DNA of 64,000 nt. Source: Lepas anatifera (taxonomy: Eukaryota; Arthropoda; Thecostraca; Lepadidae). Below the pieces are notes generated by a model. That model saw only the letters and a list, made by a program, of their open reading frames with translations. It made no database searches and had not been told where the DNA came from. The position numbers were made by a program, and so were the translations under genes. Location: contig JAOTON010000772.1 of NCBI GenBank assembly GCA_034440635.1, positions 709,001-773,000 on the forward strand, in the 5' to 3' direction. This document shows, one piece after another, positions 10,892 to 21,630 of the stretch; the first letter of the stretch is position 1; each line of letters opens with the position of its first letter.

Positions 10892-12010
10892 TTACCCAAT
10901 CACAGACTTCGGCACTGTTTCAGCACCAATATCCTGGGCAGGGGGAGTTGTTACAGTGCTCAAAAGAGCTGTGTCATCACAGTCCTCAGAGCTACCTGAA
11001 GCACTAGAGTCAAACTGAGATACACCTTCGGTTGGCTGATGGCTCCTATTCACACACCCGCTCACAGAGGAGTTTATGGCGGGACCTGCCACTGAGCTCA
11101 CCTCCGTGTCAGGGTTCTGTGACACAACCTGTCCACCCCTGGACAGAGGAGGCGCACTTGGTCTGCGATGGGTTCGCCTACTTTGGACAGTCTTCCATGT
11201 CCTTCTGTCCCTCCCTCTCACGACCCCACAGATGACACCTTGGGTGCTAGAACCAGAATTGGACCCCCGCTCTCCCCTGCAGATCTGGGCAATTTGATCC
11301 CTGGTAACCCCTACAGGTATCTCTGTAGGTTTGTCACCATCTTTGACCTTTATGAATATGTCCCCCCTGAATGTAAAGTAAGATTTGAAGGGACAGTTCC
11401 TATCCTTTCTCATGCTGCTGAGGATTTGGACTACTTCCATCCTATCCTTGGTGAGAGATTCAAAAATCAGGAGGCCATGGCGTAGTGGCTTTGTCCTCTT
11501 CTTGTAGACTGTCATCCTGTCATCTAGATCTCTAAACCTGACCAAAATGGTGTTCTTTTTTTGTAACCGATGGCAGGATGTAAAAGCATCTCTTCCCAGA
11601 TTGATGCCAAGATGAACCAGGAGTAGTTTAAGCACAATGTGCCTCACATTTTCGTTGTCTGATTGGTTCGGAATAGCTCTACCGGAAAGTACAAGCATGA
11701 ATTTTCTTCCATACTGTTCTAGGCTCTCTAGTCTTTTTGTTGTGGCTTGTTCTTTTTTGATGAGGACTTCATGATCTGCTAGAACTGACTCTAGGAGTTT
11801 CTCCACATGAAGTTGTGCAGAGACTGCCTCCTCATGAAGCAAGTGAGCCGAGAGAAGTTCTTGCTTAAGATTTTCCTGTCCTTTGCGAAGTTCCTGCAGC
11901 TCTGTCTCAATTACAGTATTTCTGGCCTCAAGTGCAGCATATTTTAGCTGTAAATCATCAATGTTCTCTTTAAGGTTATTTTTAGAAGGCATTGTTGCGG
12001 CCAAGTACAA
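10892..12010 (-). CDS. LINE ORF1 protein (coiled coil plus RRM-like)
   Basis: A 372-residue uninterrupted frame. Residues about 12-97 form a Glu/Leu/Lys-rich amphipathic coiled coil. Residues about 95-215 (LESLEQYGRK..., CHRLQKKNTILVRFRD, LIFESLTKDR) resemble the RRM-like nucleic-acid-binding region of LINE ORF1 proteins, which coat the element RNA. The C-terminal third is Ser/Thr/Gly-rich and low complexity. The second Met (residue 7, MPSKNNL) is a plausible alternative start. It lies directly upstream of the endonuclease/RT frames on the same strand. ORF1 is intact, whereas ORF2 is broken. Confidence 0.75.
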   Translation of the reverse strand: MYLAATMPSKNNLKENIDDLQLKYAALEARNTVIETELQELRKGQENLKQELLSAHLLHEEAVSAQLHVEKLLESVLADHEVLIKKEQATTKRLESLEQYGRKFMLVLSGRAIPNQSDNENVRHIVLKLLLVHLGINLGRDAFTSCHRLQKKNTILVRFRDLDDRMTVYKKRTKPLRHGLLIFESLTKDRMEVVQILSSMRKDRNCPFKSYFTFRGDIFIKVKDGDKPTEIPVGVTRDQIAQICRGERGSNSGSSTQGVICGVVRGRDRRTWKTVQSRRTHRRPSAPPLSRGGQVVSQNPDTEVSSVAGPAINSSVSGCVNRSHQPTEGVSQFDSSASGSSEDCDDTALLSTVTTPPAQDIGAETVPKSVIG

Positions 12011-12059
12011 GTCTGGAATTGAGTTTGAAGATAAGTGTTAAGAACAAATTTGATACTAG

Positions 12060-13240
12060 GAAAAATTTACAGGAATAAACAAATATTACCCAGACACAGG
12101 AAAGAGCAGGGATGCACCACACCAAAACCAACACCAGCTCCCAAAAAATGTATCCTTTAAGTTTAACGAGGTAGGCTATCTCCCTTGCCTATCCATAGAC
12201 AGTCAAAGCAACATACTTTCTCTCCTTCCTTGCCCAGGCTAAGTCGGAAAAGAACGGATGGAAATAAACTCCAATAAACCTAAATAGACCAAGGTTTTAT
12301 CTCATCTGCGCCACCTTGATCAACGTAATCCTACCAGAAATACAAATATAGCAAGGTAAGCTAACAGGGGAGGACGAAAGAAGAAAGACTGAGAGTAATT
12401 TTATCTAATTTTTCTATAATTCTACATACTTCGGAAAGGACCGCATGCACGCAAATTTTACGGACAGATATCTCGCACCGCAATCCACCCACCACAGCCC
12501 TCCACCCACGACCGGCGGCCTACTAAATGACAACTGACGAGGCAATTGAGAATGGCGGATGTAGTGCGGGTGAATTTCAATGAATAGGTACTTTCAAGCG
12601 TACTGGAATACACAAAGTGTTTCAGAAATTACAGGGCGAATGGAAATCAGAAGTAAAATACTAGAAAGACTATGGCTTGAATCTACTTATGTTTAAATTC
12701 TAAGTCACTGGTTACTGCATTAAGCATTCATAGTTCAAAATAGTGATGGTCAAAGTTCAGCAAGTATCTCAACGGACAACCTAGATTTGCAGAAAAAAAG
12801 AATAACAAACGCACAAGATACAGTTCAGGAAATCCGGCCAAAAGCCTAATTGAAAGTAAAAGTCCACTAATTGTAGCAAAAGTTTTCTAACAATATTTAC
12901 ACAAGGAGCAATAATACCCGGGTCGTCGCCTCTGTGGTCACAGGGACGGAGATCGCGGAGAGCACCAGGCACGTCCGGACGGGTCAGGAGCAGAATGAGG
13001 AATGAGCAAACTAAAACAAACTCTTACCTTATAAACAAACAAATAAACACACTACACAAACTGAAGTGACTTCTCCGCAGAAATACAGATATGTTCAATT
13101 ACAGCCGACAGCACTACTGGCACATTATGGTTGGTGCTACTCATGGCATTTTTCCAATTGATTTCGTAGAAAATGGTTTTCGAAACAAATTGTTTACCTC
13201 CCAGAAACAGCCTGAAGATCCCTACACACAACGGTGGAAA
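12060..13240. other. Unassigned AT-rich sequence (possible LINE 5' region)
   Basis: The part nearest ORF1 may be LINE 5' UTR. I see no recognisable coding domain, RNA gene or repeat in the rest. Confidence 0.4.
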
Positions 13241-13250
13241 AACGGATCGT

Positions 13251-13370
13251 GGGGGAAATATTACCCACAATACATCTTGGTCCACCGCTATCAGGGGAAA
13301 TATTACCCAGAATGCATCTGGGTCTACTGTGATCAGGGGAAATATTACCCATAATGCCTCACAACTTTGG
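13251..13370. repeat. ~44-bp tandem repeat, three units
   Basis: GGGGAAATATTACCCA recurs three times, each followed by a related segment (AATRCATCTKGGTCYACYG). The spacing is about 44 bp. Confidence 0.85.
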
Positions 13371-13389
13371 AGTACCCGTCCTTTACTAC

Positions 13390-13482
13390 CCTGGGTAGAT
13401 GGGATTTTTAAACACCCACGTCAATGCTCTCTGTAATTAGCAAAGTGTGCCTGTTAGGAGTGGTCCCAATAAAATCAAAAAA
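13390..13482 (+). mobile_element. SINE family 1, 3' fragment
   Basis: AAACACCCAC, CTCTGTAATT, GTGCCTGTT and GGAGTGGTCCCAATAAAA occur in the same order as in the tail of the copy at 15650-15850. The tRNA-like head is missing. Confidence 0.75.
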
Positions 13483-14384
13483 TGAGCGTAAAATACATCA
13501 TTCTTAATATCCAGTTTGCTTCTCTACAGCCCTTGGTCCTGTTGTCTGATTGCACAAAAATAGTATAAGTTATTAATGAATAGATGCAAAATTATCAGAT
13601 ATTTGACACATACAAAATTTCTGAATCAGATGGCGGTTCCAGAATCATGGGGTGTAGCCCTTTCGACTCACCATATTTTCCTTGCATACATTAGAAAACG
13701 CAGGGTACTGCGTGGTATCTCTGGCATTCATATGGATTATATAATTCCAGCAAATCGTCAGGGTTGTACGCAAACTCCTATTTCTAAACGTCAGTAGATG
13801 CGTATTGCTGATGTCCAAGAGACGTTTATCTTACCCAGCCTTTATCCGCCCATGCCCTACCGGGATAGTCTCGATGATCTTGTCTGCTAACCCCATCCAT
13901 GGATAAAGTTTTCTGGAGGTGTTCCGGGAACCTAATGTATGAGCAAGATGGTTTTTCTCCACCACTGTATTTAGTTAACTAAGTTACGGCTGCAAGTGTG
14001 TGATATTTCGATAAATTACATTAATTACATTACCTGAGGCCGCCCATGACACTTTGTTATTATAGGAAATATGACGAAATGTGACATTTTACTCGTTTTT
14101 TTGCTCGTATTATTTTTCTCGTTTTTTACTCCTTATCTTACTCGTACCAGATGTCTTATAAGCGGTGCGGAAGTTTAGCGTATGTTTACACCAAGGGCTT
14201 TTTTAAGAATAATTGGGGTGCTGCAATTTGAAACAACCTAGATACCCATCTTATTAATAGGTGACAGTATAATATATGGCATGTGCCAGTCTTCCCACTG
14301 GTCTGTTTAACTGCATAAACCAGTGAAATGTTTTAAAATGATAAATAAGAAAACAACCATAATATTATAACAAACTCCGACGTT
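13483..14384. other. Unassigned AT-rich sequence
   Basis: Only short ORFs without recognisable domains. No RNA gene or clear repeat was seen. Confidence 0.4.
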
Positions 14385-14496
14385 TCATTGAGGGTGCCCG
14401 GCATGAGTGGAGATCTGGATAAGGAAGGGGGGGCTCGGGGTCAGAACCCCCTGGAATTTTTGGTCTCCCATAGCCTTTGTATAGGCTTTATATATG

Positions 14497-14575
<79 letters not shown>

Positions 14576-15560
14576 GTTTTATATTCTTTATAAAAAGAGC
14601 TCTGTGCTATGGTCATTGGTCATCCTCTTATCATTTCGGTAAACAACATTATTTTACGTGGTGAAAGTCGTGAACATTATTGCCAAACGTCATGCTTTAT
14701 TTTTGCAGCGGCGAATGGTCCTATCGTAGCACACGATCCGACCCAGTGCCCTCAATACATTGCAGGAAATATTTTAAATGAGTGATATCCAATTAACTCT
14801 GACATTGATGTGAAATGCTTTTCAATTCTCGTATGCGTTTTTTCTTCTGTTTATTTTGTTCCATAGAGTTGTTCTAGTTCAGTGTACTTGGCTTTTCTTG
14901 TTGATAGTATCTTTCACCTCACACCAAGAGAAAAATAAAAAAGCAAAGGGAAACAGGACGCCCTGAGGAGACTTCAGCGTTTCATCTCTCATGCAGGACA
15001 TCAGATAACACCGCATATGTGGACCACATTTCAAAAGCTTAGTTCTGATGAGTGGGAAGATAACCGGGCAAAAAATTGTCAGATCCTCAGAAGGGTCTCC
15101 TTTGTTTCGCTGCGACCAGCTGAAGAGACAGCCTTTCATGCTTTGCCGCTGTTGCTTCCAGCTATAAGAACTGGAGAATGATCGGACGGTGTACTCCATG
15201 GCATAGGTCGGGCCATGCTTCTCCAAGATAGGGCTTTGGTGCCAAGCAGGCCTCATCTTTCCCGCATTGCACTTATTTTTCCCCTGCATGATTTTTTAAA
15301 AAGATATTACGCGGGAATAAACATATTAAATGGGTATATCTGAGGCTGTCAGAGGATAAGAGAACTGGTCTTGATGTATATTTGGGGTGCCTGGGTACAA
15401 GGATTGGATATTTCTTCTCAATCCAGGAGGGGGGGACTGGTCTTGGGTGTATTTACGCTGGCACGGTAATACAAAGCCTGTATAAAGCCTATGGAAGACA
15501 AAAATCCAGGAGGGTTCTGGCCCCCAACCCCCTGGATCTCCATCCATTAAACAAGGAAGT
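14385..15560. repeat. Eroded inverted-repeat element around a (TA)n tract
   Basis: The block with AGAACCCCCTGGAATTTTTG and CCATAGCCTTTGTATAGGCT (about 14440-14490) is inverted at about 15470-15535 (AAGCCTGTATAAAGCCTATGG, AAAAATCCAGGAGGGTTCTG). A related CCCCCAACCCTC-GGGATCTCCATCCAT block occurs at about 17190-17230. This suggests a MITE-like family with ~1 kb between the arms. The 136-residue minus-strand ORF between the arms (14879-15289) has no recognised domain. Confidence 0.5.
14499..14573. repeat. (TA)n microsatellite
   Basis: Uninterrupted alternating TA run of about 75 bp. Confidence 0.98.
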
Positions 15561-15649
15561 ATTGGTATAATGTCATGGACATTTTCCTGTTGATATTTTA
15601 ATACCTTTATTGGTTTTATCCACTTAAACAGGTCATTGGGAAGAATGGG

Positions 15650-15850
15650 GGCCGGGTCGCCTAGTGGCTTCACTGTCCGTCTTCAGATCGGACAGCATCC
15701 ATTAACGTGGGTTCAATCCCCACGGCGGGAAACTGCCTTTCATGTCTGATCTGACCCGGTGGAAAGGATCCTTAAACACCCACCACGCTAATACTCCCTG
15801 TAATTGGACATGCGTGCCTGTTGGGAGTGGCCCTAATAAAAAGAATCTTG
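15650..15850 (+). mobile_element. tRNA-derived SINE, family 1, near full length
   Basis: A box TCGCCTAGTGGC (15657-15668) and B box GGTTCAATCCC (about 15710-15720) form the tRNA-like head. A unique body with TCTGACCCGGTGG follows, and the tail ends GGAGTGGCCCTAATAAAAAG. This copy defines the family and explains the fragments at 1281 and 13390. Confidence 0.85.
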
Positions 15851-17970
15851 ATGAATTAGCTTGACGGGTTAAATGGCTGGCGCCATTTTTATCTGAGCTG
15901 ATTGACAGAAGGTCTTGGCTTATTCGCTTGAATCCCAGCCCTGTTGTAGTCAGCTTTCGGGTGTAGGGAGATTGGAAACGTGGTCGCAGTTCCAGCGTGT
16001 CATTGCTCAGTTTATGAAGCAGGCGTTGGCTGGATGACTTCTAAGCAGGTGGCCCTGGCTTCACTAAATATTTACAGCCGCACCACTGCGCCTGAAGAGT
16101 CGCGTAAGCATCCATGCTTTCAACAAAGGAAAACGTTCAACAATGTCCTTAGTAACGTTCAATCAATAGTATAGCGGGAAACCAATGCAGGAAATACTGC
16201 TGGACAACATTACCGTTCATTAAATTACTTTGGTCTAAAAACTTAAAATCCTAATTCCAAAACATTCTGATTCCGGACAGTGGCCAATAGATTCTTTATT
16301 CTCACCTACTAATTGCTAGTATGCGAAGACACATAACCCGTCATTGCTGGTAGATGCAGGGGAGGGATCAGGGATTGTTCATCCTCCCCACCAAATGGTG
16401 AAAGAGTGTTATTTGACTCCACCCACACTCCTGGTTCGTAGATCGAATATAATTTAAACAAAGAGAAAAATAAATACATTCAGAACTTAACGTAATTTTT
16501 CTCAAAGGTCTATAAAAAATCTATTAAGAGCACTTCTTAAAGAGAGAGGCCCACTGTCCAATCAACATACAAACAGACACGTCCCAGCTGTGGTCCCAGT
16601 GCGAGATGGGAGACAACACCAACAAGCAAGAATCACTTGATGGGTACACCATGGTGTTGCATCGACAGTTGTTACATACGCCATAGAAATAGTGCAGATA
16701 GTATAGTGGGTACGTGCAAATGTGAAAACACCGCGACCACTTGACCACCACGTGAGCTTTTTTTGTTCGAGAAAGTGCCGATGTTATCACTTGTCTCACC
16801 AATGTTCCATTGTTTCACGATGGAAAGAAACGTTAACCAGGAGTGCCATCCGCACCCACCTCGCCGACCAAGCTGAGTATGGACAGTTGCCAACTCGACT
16901 GTATACGGACGTAGGAGCAGAGCGGGGGTGAGCGGGGATCTAATCTATGAGCGGGGATCTAAAAAAAACACTGTGATGCACAGGGAAAAAAGAGAAGAAA
17001 TTTTTGAACAACGACTGGTATGCTGTTATATCAATTCTCAAGTTTATTCACACGTTTCCGTAGGTGCGTATACTCACATAGGCATTACACGACATGCGTA
17101 AGTACACCTGACACACATGAGCACAGCGGCAATACTGGCAGGATGATTTACATAATGGCATTGCTGGAGATCTTTTCCCGACCCAGAGGGGTCCTGACCC
17201 CCAACCCTCACCACCGGGATCTCCATCCATGCATAATGGAGAGAAAACACTTATTTGTATTACCTCTCCTTCTGAGTTTAAACGTCTTAACCTCCACACA
17301 AGCAATGAAACTTATTTTTACCCAGGATAACAATATCTTGATTCACCAGCCTCCCCCGCCATCGCATCAAAAGCTCAGTCCAGTTCTTCCAAAAAGTTAA
17401 GCCTGGATGCCCAAATGTACGGTAGCCTACTAAGCCGCTGACACATTTACTCAGAAGATTATTCCCATGCACGGAAGCCAATTTCTTTTATAAAATAATG
17501 CTGCTCTCCGTCACATAGCCAGCTTATCAGCGCTGAAGCCGGCTAACGAGCTAAATCTCCAAAAAAATTGACAAGGAAATATTGCAGAGAGATTACCTAA
17601 AGATATTGTTAGGCACTTCTTATACTGTCAAACATCCTGTGAGTTAAGAAGCAATGGCTACATATAGAAAATTGAACGTGAATTTTGGTCATTACCGCAC
17701 GGCTGGCTCCGTACAGGGACGGACATAGATCCGAGTTTTTAATTGCTGGACAGACCTAGTGTAATACCCCTTAAATAAAAAATATCCGGTCTTTGGGGGG
17801 GGCAAAGATAGTTTGGATCCCCTTCCAGCGCTTTGGGGGCCATGGCCGGAATGCCCCCCCCCTGCGTCCACTAATGGCTCCAAAACAGTAATCTGCGTAT
17901 TCTCTGTGGATTACGCAGTGATGTGAACCTTCTCTACTTTGTGAAATGTAGGATTGAATGTCACTGAATT
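15851..17970. other. Intergenic sequence, no recognised gene
   Basis: Several ORFs of 60-126 residues occur on both strands and none shows a domain, signal peptide or splice context. A repeat block shared with the 14.4/15.5 kb element lies near 17190-17230. Confidence 0.4.
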
Positions 17971-17974
17971 TGTA

Positions 17975-18110
17975 CAATGCCAACCCGGGTTCAAGGTCCG
18001 GCGGATTCCCTGAACAAGGAGTAATCTGGCTTCCGCAATACCCTTCCAACATGGAAAGGGTTGGTGACGTCATATGACCCTGGCGATCGGTGTGTCAGGA
18101 ATATCCAAAT
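17975..18110 (+). mobile_element. SINE family 2 copy, diverged
   Basis: An ACCCGGGTTCAAGGTCC (B-box region) is followed by CTTCCAACATGG and TTGGTGACGTCATATGACCC. The order matches the minus-strand copies at 51496 and 55425 read on their own strand. The A-box part is degenerate. Confidence 0.6.
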
Positions 18111-20025
18111 ACTATTACCATGATTAAATTCGTACAATAAAAGATGAAAATTCATGACTTTTTCTATGCTAAAATTAGGCTAATGTTTTAGAATAAAACT
18201 GGTATAGGTCACATACTTGCTAATGAAAATATTTTGATGACGATTAAGTCCTAGAAGTTTATTTTCTTAATTAAAATCATTAAACAAAAGTAGAGAAAAC
18301 TCGTCTACATCCCTAGATTATCGTCCGGCTCCAGCCCTGAGGAGGGTCCCTAGGGTAATCGTCAGCACCGCCCGAGTTACCAGTAAAAGTGATCCGCCTG
18401 ACGACACAGCCATTCAGCTCGTCGTTGCGTCAGTTTTAATGGCTCAGAGAGGCGACAGACCCCAGAGACACTCGGGTTGGAAGGCGTCAGACTGTCATCC
18501 CGCGGCAGATTCTGAAAAAGTTCAGAAATAGAACGAACCGCTGAGGTAAATCTACTCCGTCTTTTTCCACCGAGATTAGCTGAGTACGCTGGAAGTTTGA
18601 GGATGGATTTGTGTAACTTGAGACGAAGGACACATATTGGCTTTGGCAGGCGCCATCGCTGAGTCCACGGGGAGTGCACGAGACAATTCTCACCTGCCGG
18701 AATCCACGGAAACTCTCCCCTTAGCTTGGCTGAGAACAGAAAACGGTCTCCGGGAATAAAGGTGTGCTTGATAGATACTGCAGGTATCGAAATATGATCA
18801 CTAGTGTAAGGCAGTCATACGAAATTAATATATTAGGAGCATATTATTTTTCATTTGAAATATTTTCCCCTTCCCGTTGCCTGATCCGCCCAGAAATTTC
18901 CAGCATTCTCATCAACTAAGCAATGGCTCCCATCTCAATCAAATACAGTCTCCTGCCACGAGAAATGAGTTCACAATAAACCATGCTGTAATGCCTGCAT
19001 ATCGGGTTAATAACCCACAATCCACTGGTAAAACCCGTATTATACTGTTTTAGCTTAAGAACCTTAAAGAAAAACAGTTATTCCGTGCTAAAGGCTTCGT
19101 ATGAACTCCAACTATTCTGTAGACTTCACAATCGACTCTGGCTATTTTTTTTAAAATAGTTGTTAGCGTGAGACAGAGATGCATTCTGTGAGAGATCGAA
19201 ATAAATTATTTTCAAGCGGACACCGGATCATAACACAGGGCGGTAAATATCTTGGAGAAGCTGGAAGTGGTGCGGAGAGACATTTCACAGCTCAAGGCTG
19301 CGCCGGGTCGCATCACTCCTCAGCTTGTCCCCTGTATCCGCCTCTGCTATCATTCAGCCAATTAACAATACTTAATTTTTTGCCTCAACCTGCCACGCTG
19401 GAACTTGTCCAGCCTGAGGCTAAGTCCTTCCCAGTAAAGAAATGCCCGCCGGTGCATGTCTATGTGCTGTCGGCTCCCTCAGTCTATTCTGGGTTGCGTA
19501 AGCAGAATTGCAACAGACGAAACCCCGGAACTAGTGATGACATCTCTCCGAATTCCCAAACGATAGAGCTGACTGATCCGATCAATAACGCAGGTAGACA
19601 TTCACAAGGCAGGAACGAGTCTAGCACTTCGTCAGTTAGAAGGGGGACCTTACAGGAGCAATACTTTACCTGGGGGAGTATCTTTTGGGCATTATGTTGA
19701 AAACACTCCGCACGCTAATTTTGGAATATTTTGTATTATTTAGGGGATGAATGTTGCAAAATCTTCCGATGAATAGAAGGTGTCGAGAAACACTTCCAAC
19801 ATCTTCTGCAGTCAGCATTAGGTGCCTGCAATGAATAATGTTCGGCACAATTCACGCGTTTGTCTGGTGGTGTGAGTGCCCGCCGCCACTATTTGAATAC
19901 CTACCTGCTTCGGCACTTTGCTGGCTCGTCACTTGGCAAACTTACATTCGTACCGAAGCTGCAATATATGAATACGGACTTTCTGCAAATATTGCACACT
20001 TTATAAACTTAGCGAGTCAGCCATC
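18111..20025. other. Intergenic sequence, no recognised gene
   Basis: Includes moderately GC-rich stretches (about 18300-18700 and 19250-19650). The 173-residue plus-strand ORF at 19179-19700 has an unremarkable composition and no domain I recognise. A transcribed exon cannot be excluded. Confidence 0.35.
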
Positions 20026-20445
20026 CATTGGGTACCCATGTGGTTCGCTGGTGATCCCTGTGGTCCGCTGGGTACCCCTGTAATCCGTTGGTGACCCGTG
20101 TGGTCCACTGGGTGCGCCTGCGGTCTGTTGGTAACCCCTGTGTTCCGCTGGGCTCCCCTATGGTCTGTTGGGAACCCCTGTGGTCCGCTGGGTACCCCTG
20201 TGGTCCGCTTTCACCTTTATGGTGCGCTGGTTACCCCTGTGGTCCGCTTTCACCTTTATGGTGCGCTGGTTACCCCTGTGGTCCGCTTTCACCTTTATGG
20301 TCCGCTGGGCACCCCTGTGGTTTTCTGGTGACCCTTATGGTTCACTGGGTACCCCTGTGGTCTGCTAGGTACCCCTGTGGTCCGCTGTCACCTATATGGT
20401 CCGGTGGGGACCTCTGTGCTCCGCTGTTGCGTCTGTGGTCTGATG
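20026..20445. repeat. ~20-bp GTGGTCCGCTGG minisatellite
   Basis: The unit CCCTGTGGTCCGCTGGGTAC and close variants repeat about 18-20 times, with some units replaced by TTTCACCTTTATGGT. The Trp/Pro/Cys-rich ORFs across it are translations of the repeat. Confidence 0.92.
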
Positions 20446-20554
20446 ATGAGCAAACACTATCTCGGAGATAGTGTCTGGAATATAGGAAGAACTACTGAAA
20501 ACTTTCGGCTGCCTCCAGTCTGCTGCTATTTTAGCATTGCAGTTTTTTGCTAGG

Positions 20555-20612
20555 GGCCTACCGACGCACCAACTACGATGTTATATGGCTTTGAAGGGGA
20601 AGGTAAATTAAC
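20555..20612 (-). mobile_element. SINE family 2, 3' fragment
   Basis: CCGACGCACCAACTACGATG and TATGGC correspond to the 3' end block (GACGCACCAACTGC...ATACGGCG) of the copy at 51496. Confidence 0.5.
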
Positions 20613-21458
20613 TAGGCTATCGAGAGGTTTATCCTAATCGCATTTTTTTATTAGCACTAGTCTTAATTGATCGAACAGGATGCAAAAAAATATTTCAGTA
20701 TAAATAGGCAATGCAGCTTTCTGGTATCTCTATACGAACTCTTTCCTCTTCACGACCCTTTTCACTAAATTATTGAGCTTTTGCTGCTCATTCGATAAGG
20801 GAATGGAACATTAGTTTCACCTCGTCGCCTGAGCTTGCAACATCTCTCCATAGATGGCACAGCGCATGCAGGCGCCCCCCGGGAATGCTAATTACGCCTG
20901 GAATACATGTGTTATATAAGAAGAACATTAAAATGGAAACTGTGTGGAGTGTTTGATGGATGGCACAACTAATACGACTATTTTTAAGTGTGTAAAACTC
21001 TTAAAAACCCAGCACAGTACGCGTCTAATCTTAAGATAACATTACTACGAATGCTTGATATAAATAGAAACAAAATATGACAGGTTCGCAACTTGTGATA
21101 GGATCTCAATTAATAAAAGTGTTAATTTACATATATACCTTAGTTCATGTCAAACTGTCTGATAAGGCTGAGATATCTTTTAGGTAACCTGAAAGTTTCC
21201 AAATTATTTTAGTTACATGATCTTAAGGAGTTAAAATGAAGAAATTGAATGTTGCTAGTTGATTAGATACCGATGATGGGTTAAGAGACATGCTCTGCGT
21301 AGATTCTTTAACTGTTCTCAAATTTTGACGCATTGATACAAGTTTAAGAGAGAGCAACCAATCATCACGTGACATTCTTGCTCCTACTCATGCGATTACA
21401 GGTTCACGGCTGTCTTTTGAAAAGATAAGTCTTTAGAGAATACTGATAAAGATTTTTA

Positions 21459-21630
21459 GGGCTTACCGAAACACCTTTTGCCAGGGTCATATGGCGTCTT
21501 CAACTTTTTTCCCTCCTGGAAGGTTTTTTTAGGAGTCAGATTTATCCTTATTTAAGGAATCTGCTGGGCTTTAAAGCCGGGTCACTCGCGTGGAAAACGA
21601 GCATGCTAAGCACTACACCATTCTCCAAGT
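21459..21630 (-). mobile_element. SINE family 2 copy
   Basis: On the minus strand a tRNA-like head with GGTGTAGTGCTTAGCATGC is followed by the family body (TAAATCTGACTCC, CTTCCAGGAGGG, GACGCCATATGACCCTGGCA). Same layout as the copies at 51496 and 55425. Confidence 0.65.

Larger units (their letters stand above)
7270..12060 (-). mobile_element. Non-LTR (LINE) retrotransposon, nearly complete
   Basis: Three ORFs lie in order on the minus strand: an ORF1-type coiled-coil/RRM-like protein, an AP-type endonuclease, then a reverse transcriptase. The domain order and the sequence style of the RT (FADDT core, C-terminal LQKRIIRII-type segment) fit the broad CR1/L2/Jockey-like group. I do not assign a finer clade. 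The exact ends and target duplication could not be defined. The 5' limit beyond ORF1 and the 3' limit beyond the RT stop are estimates. Confidence 0.85.

Noticed and set aside
15650..15735. tRNA gene on the plus strand
   Set aside because: A and B boxes are present, but the fold is not a cloverleaf, and the same sequence recurs at 1281 with a shared SINE body.
19179..19700. 173-residue plus-strand ORF as a gene
   Set aside because: No domain, no repeat of codon bias seen in the TRPA1 exons, no splice context, and the length is within chance for 64 kb. It was kept only as unassigned sequence.
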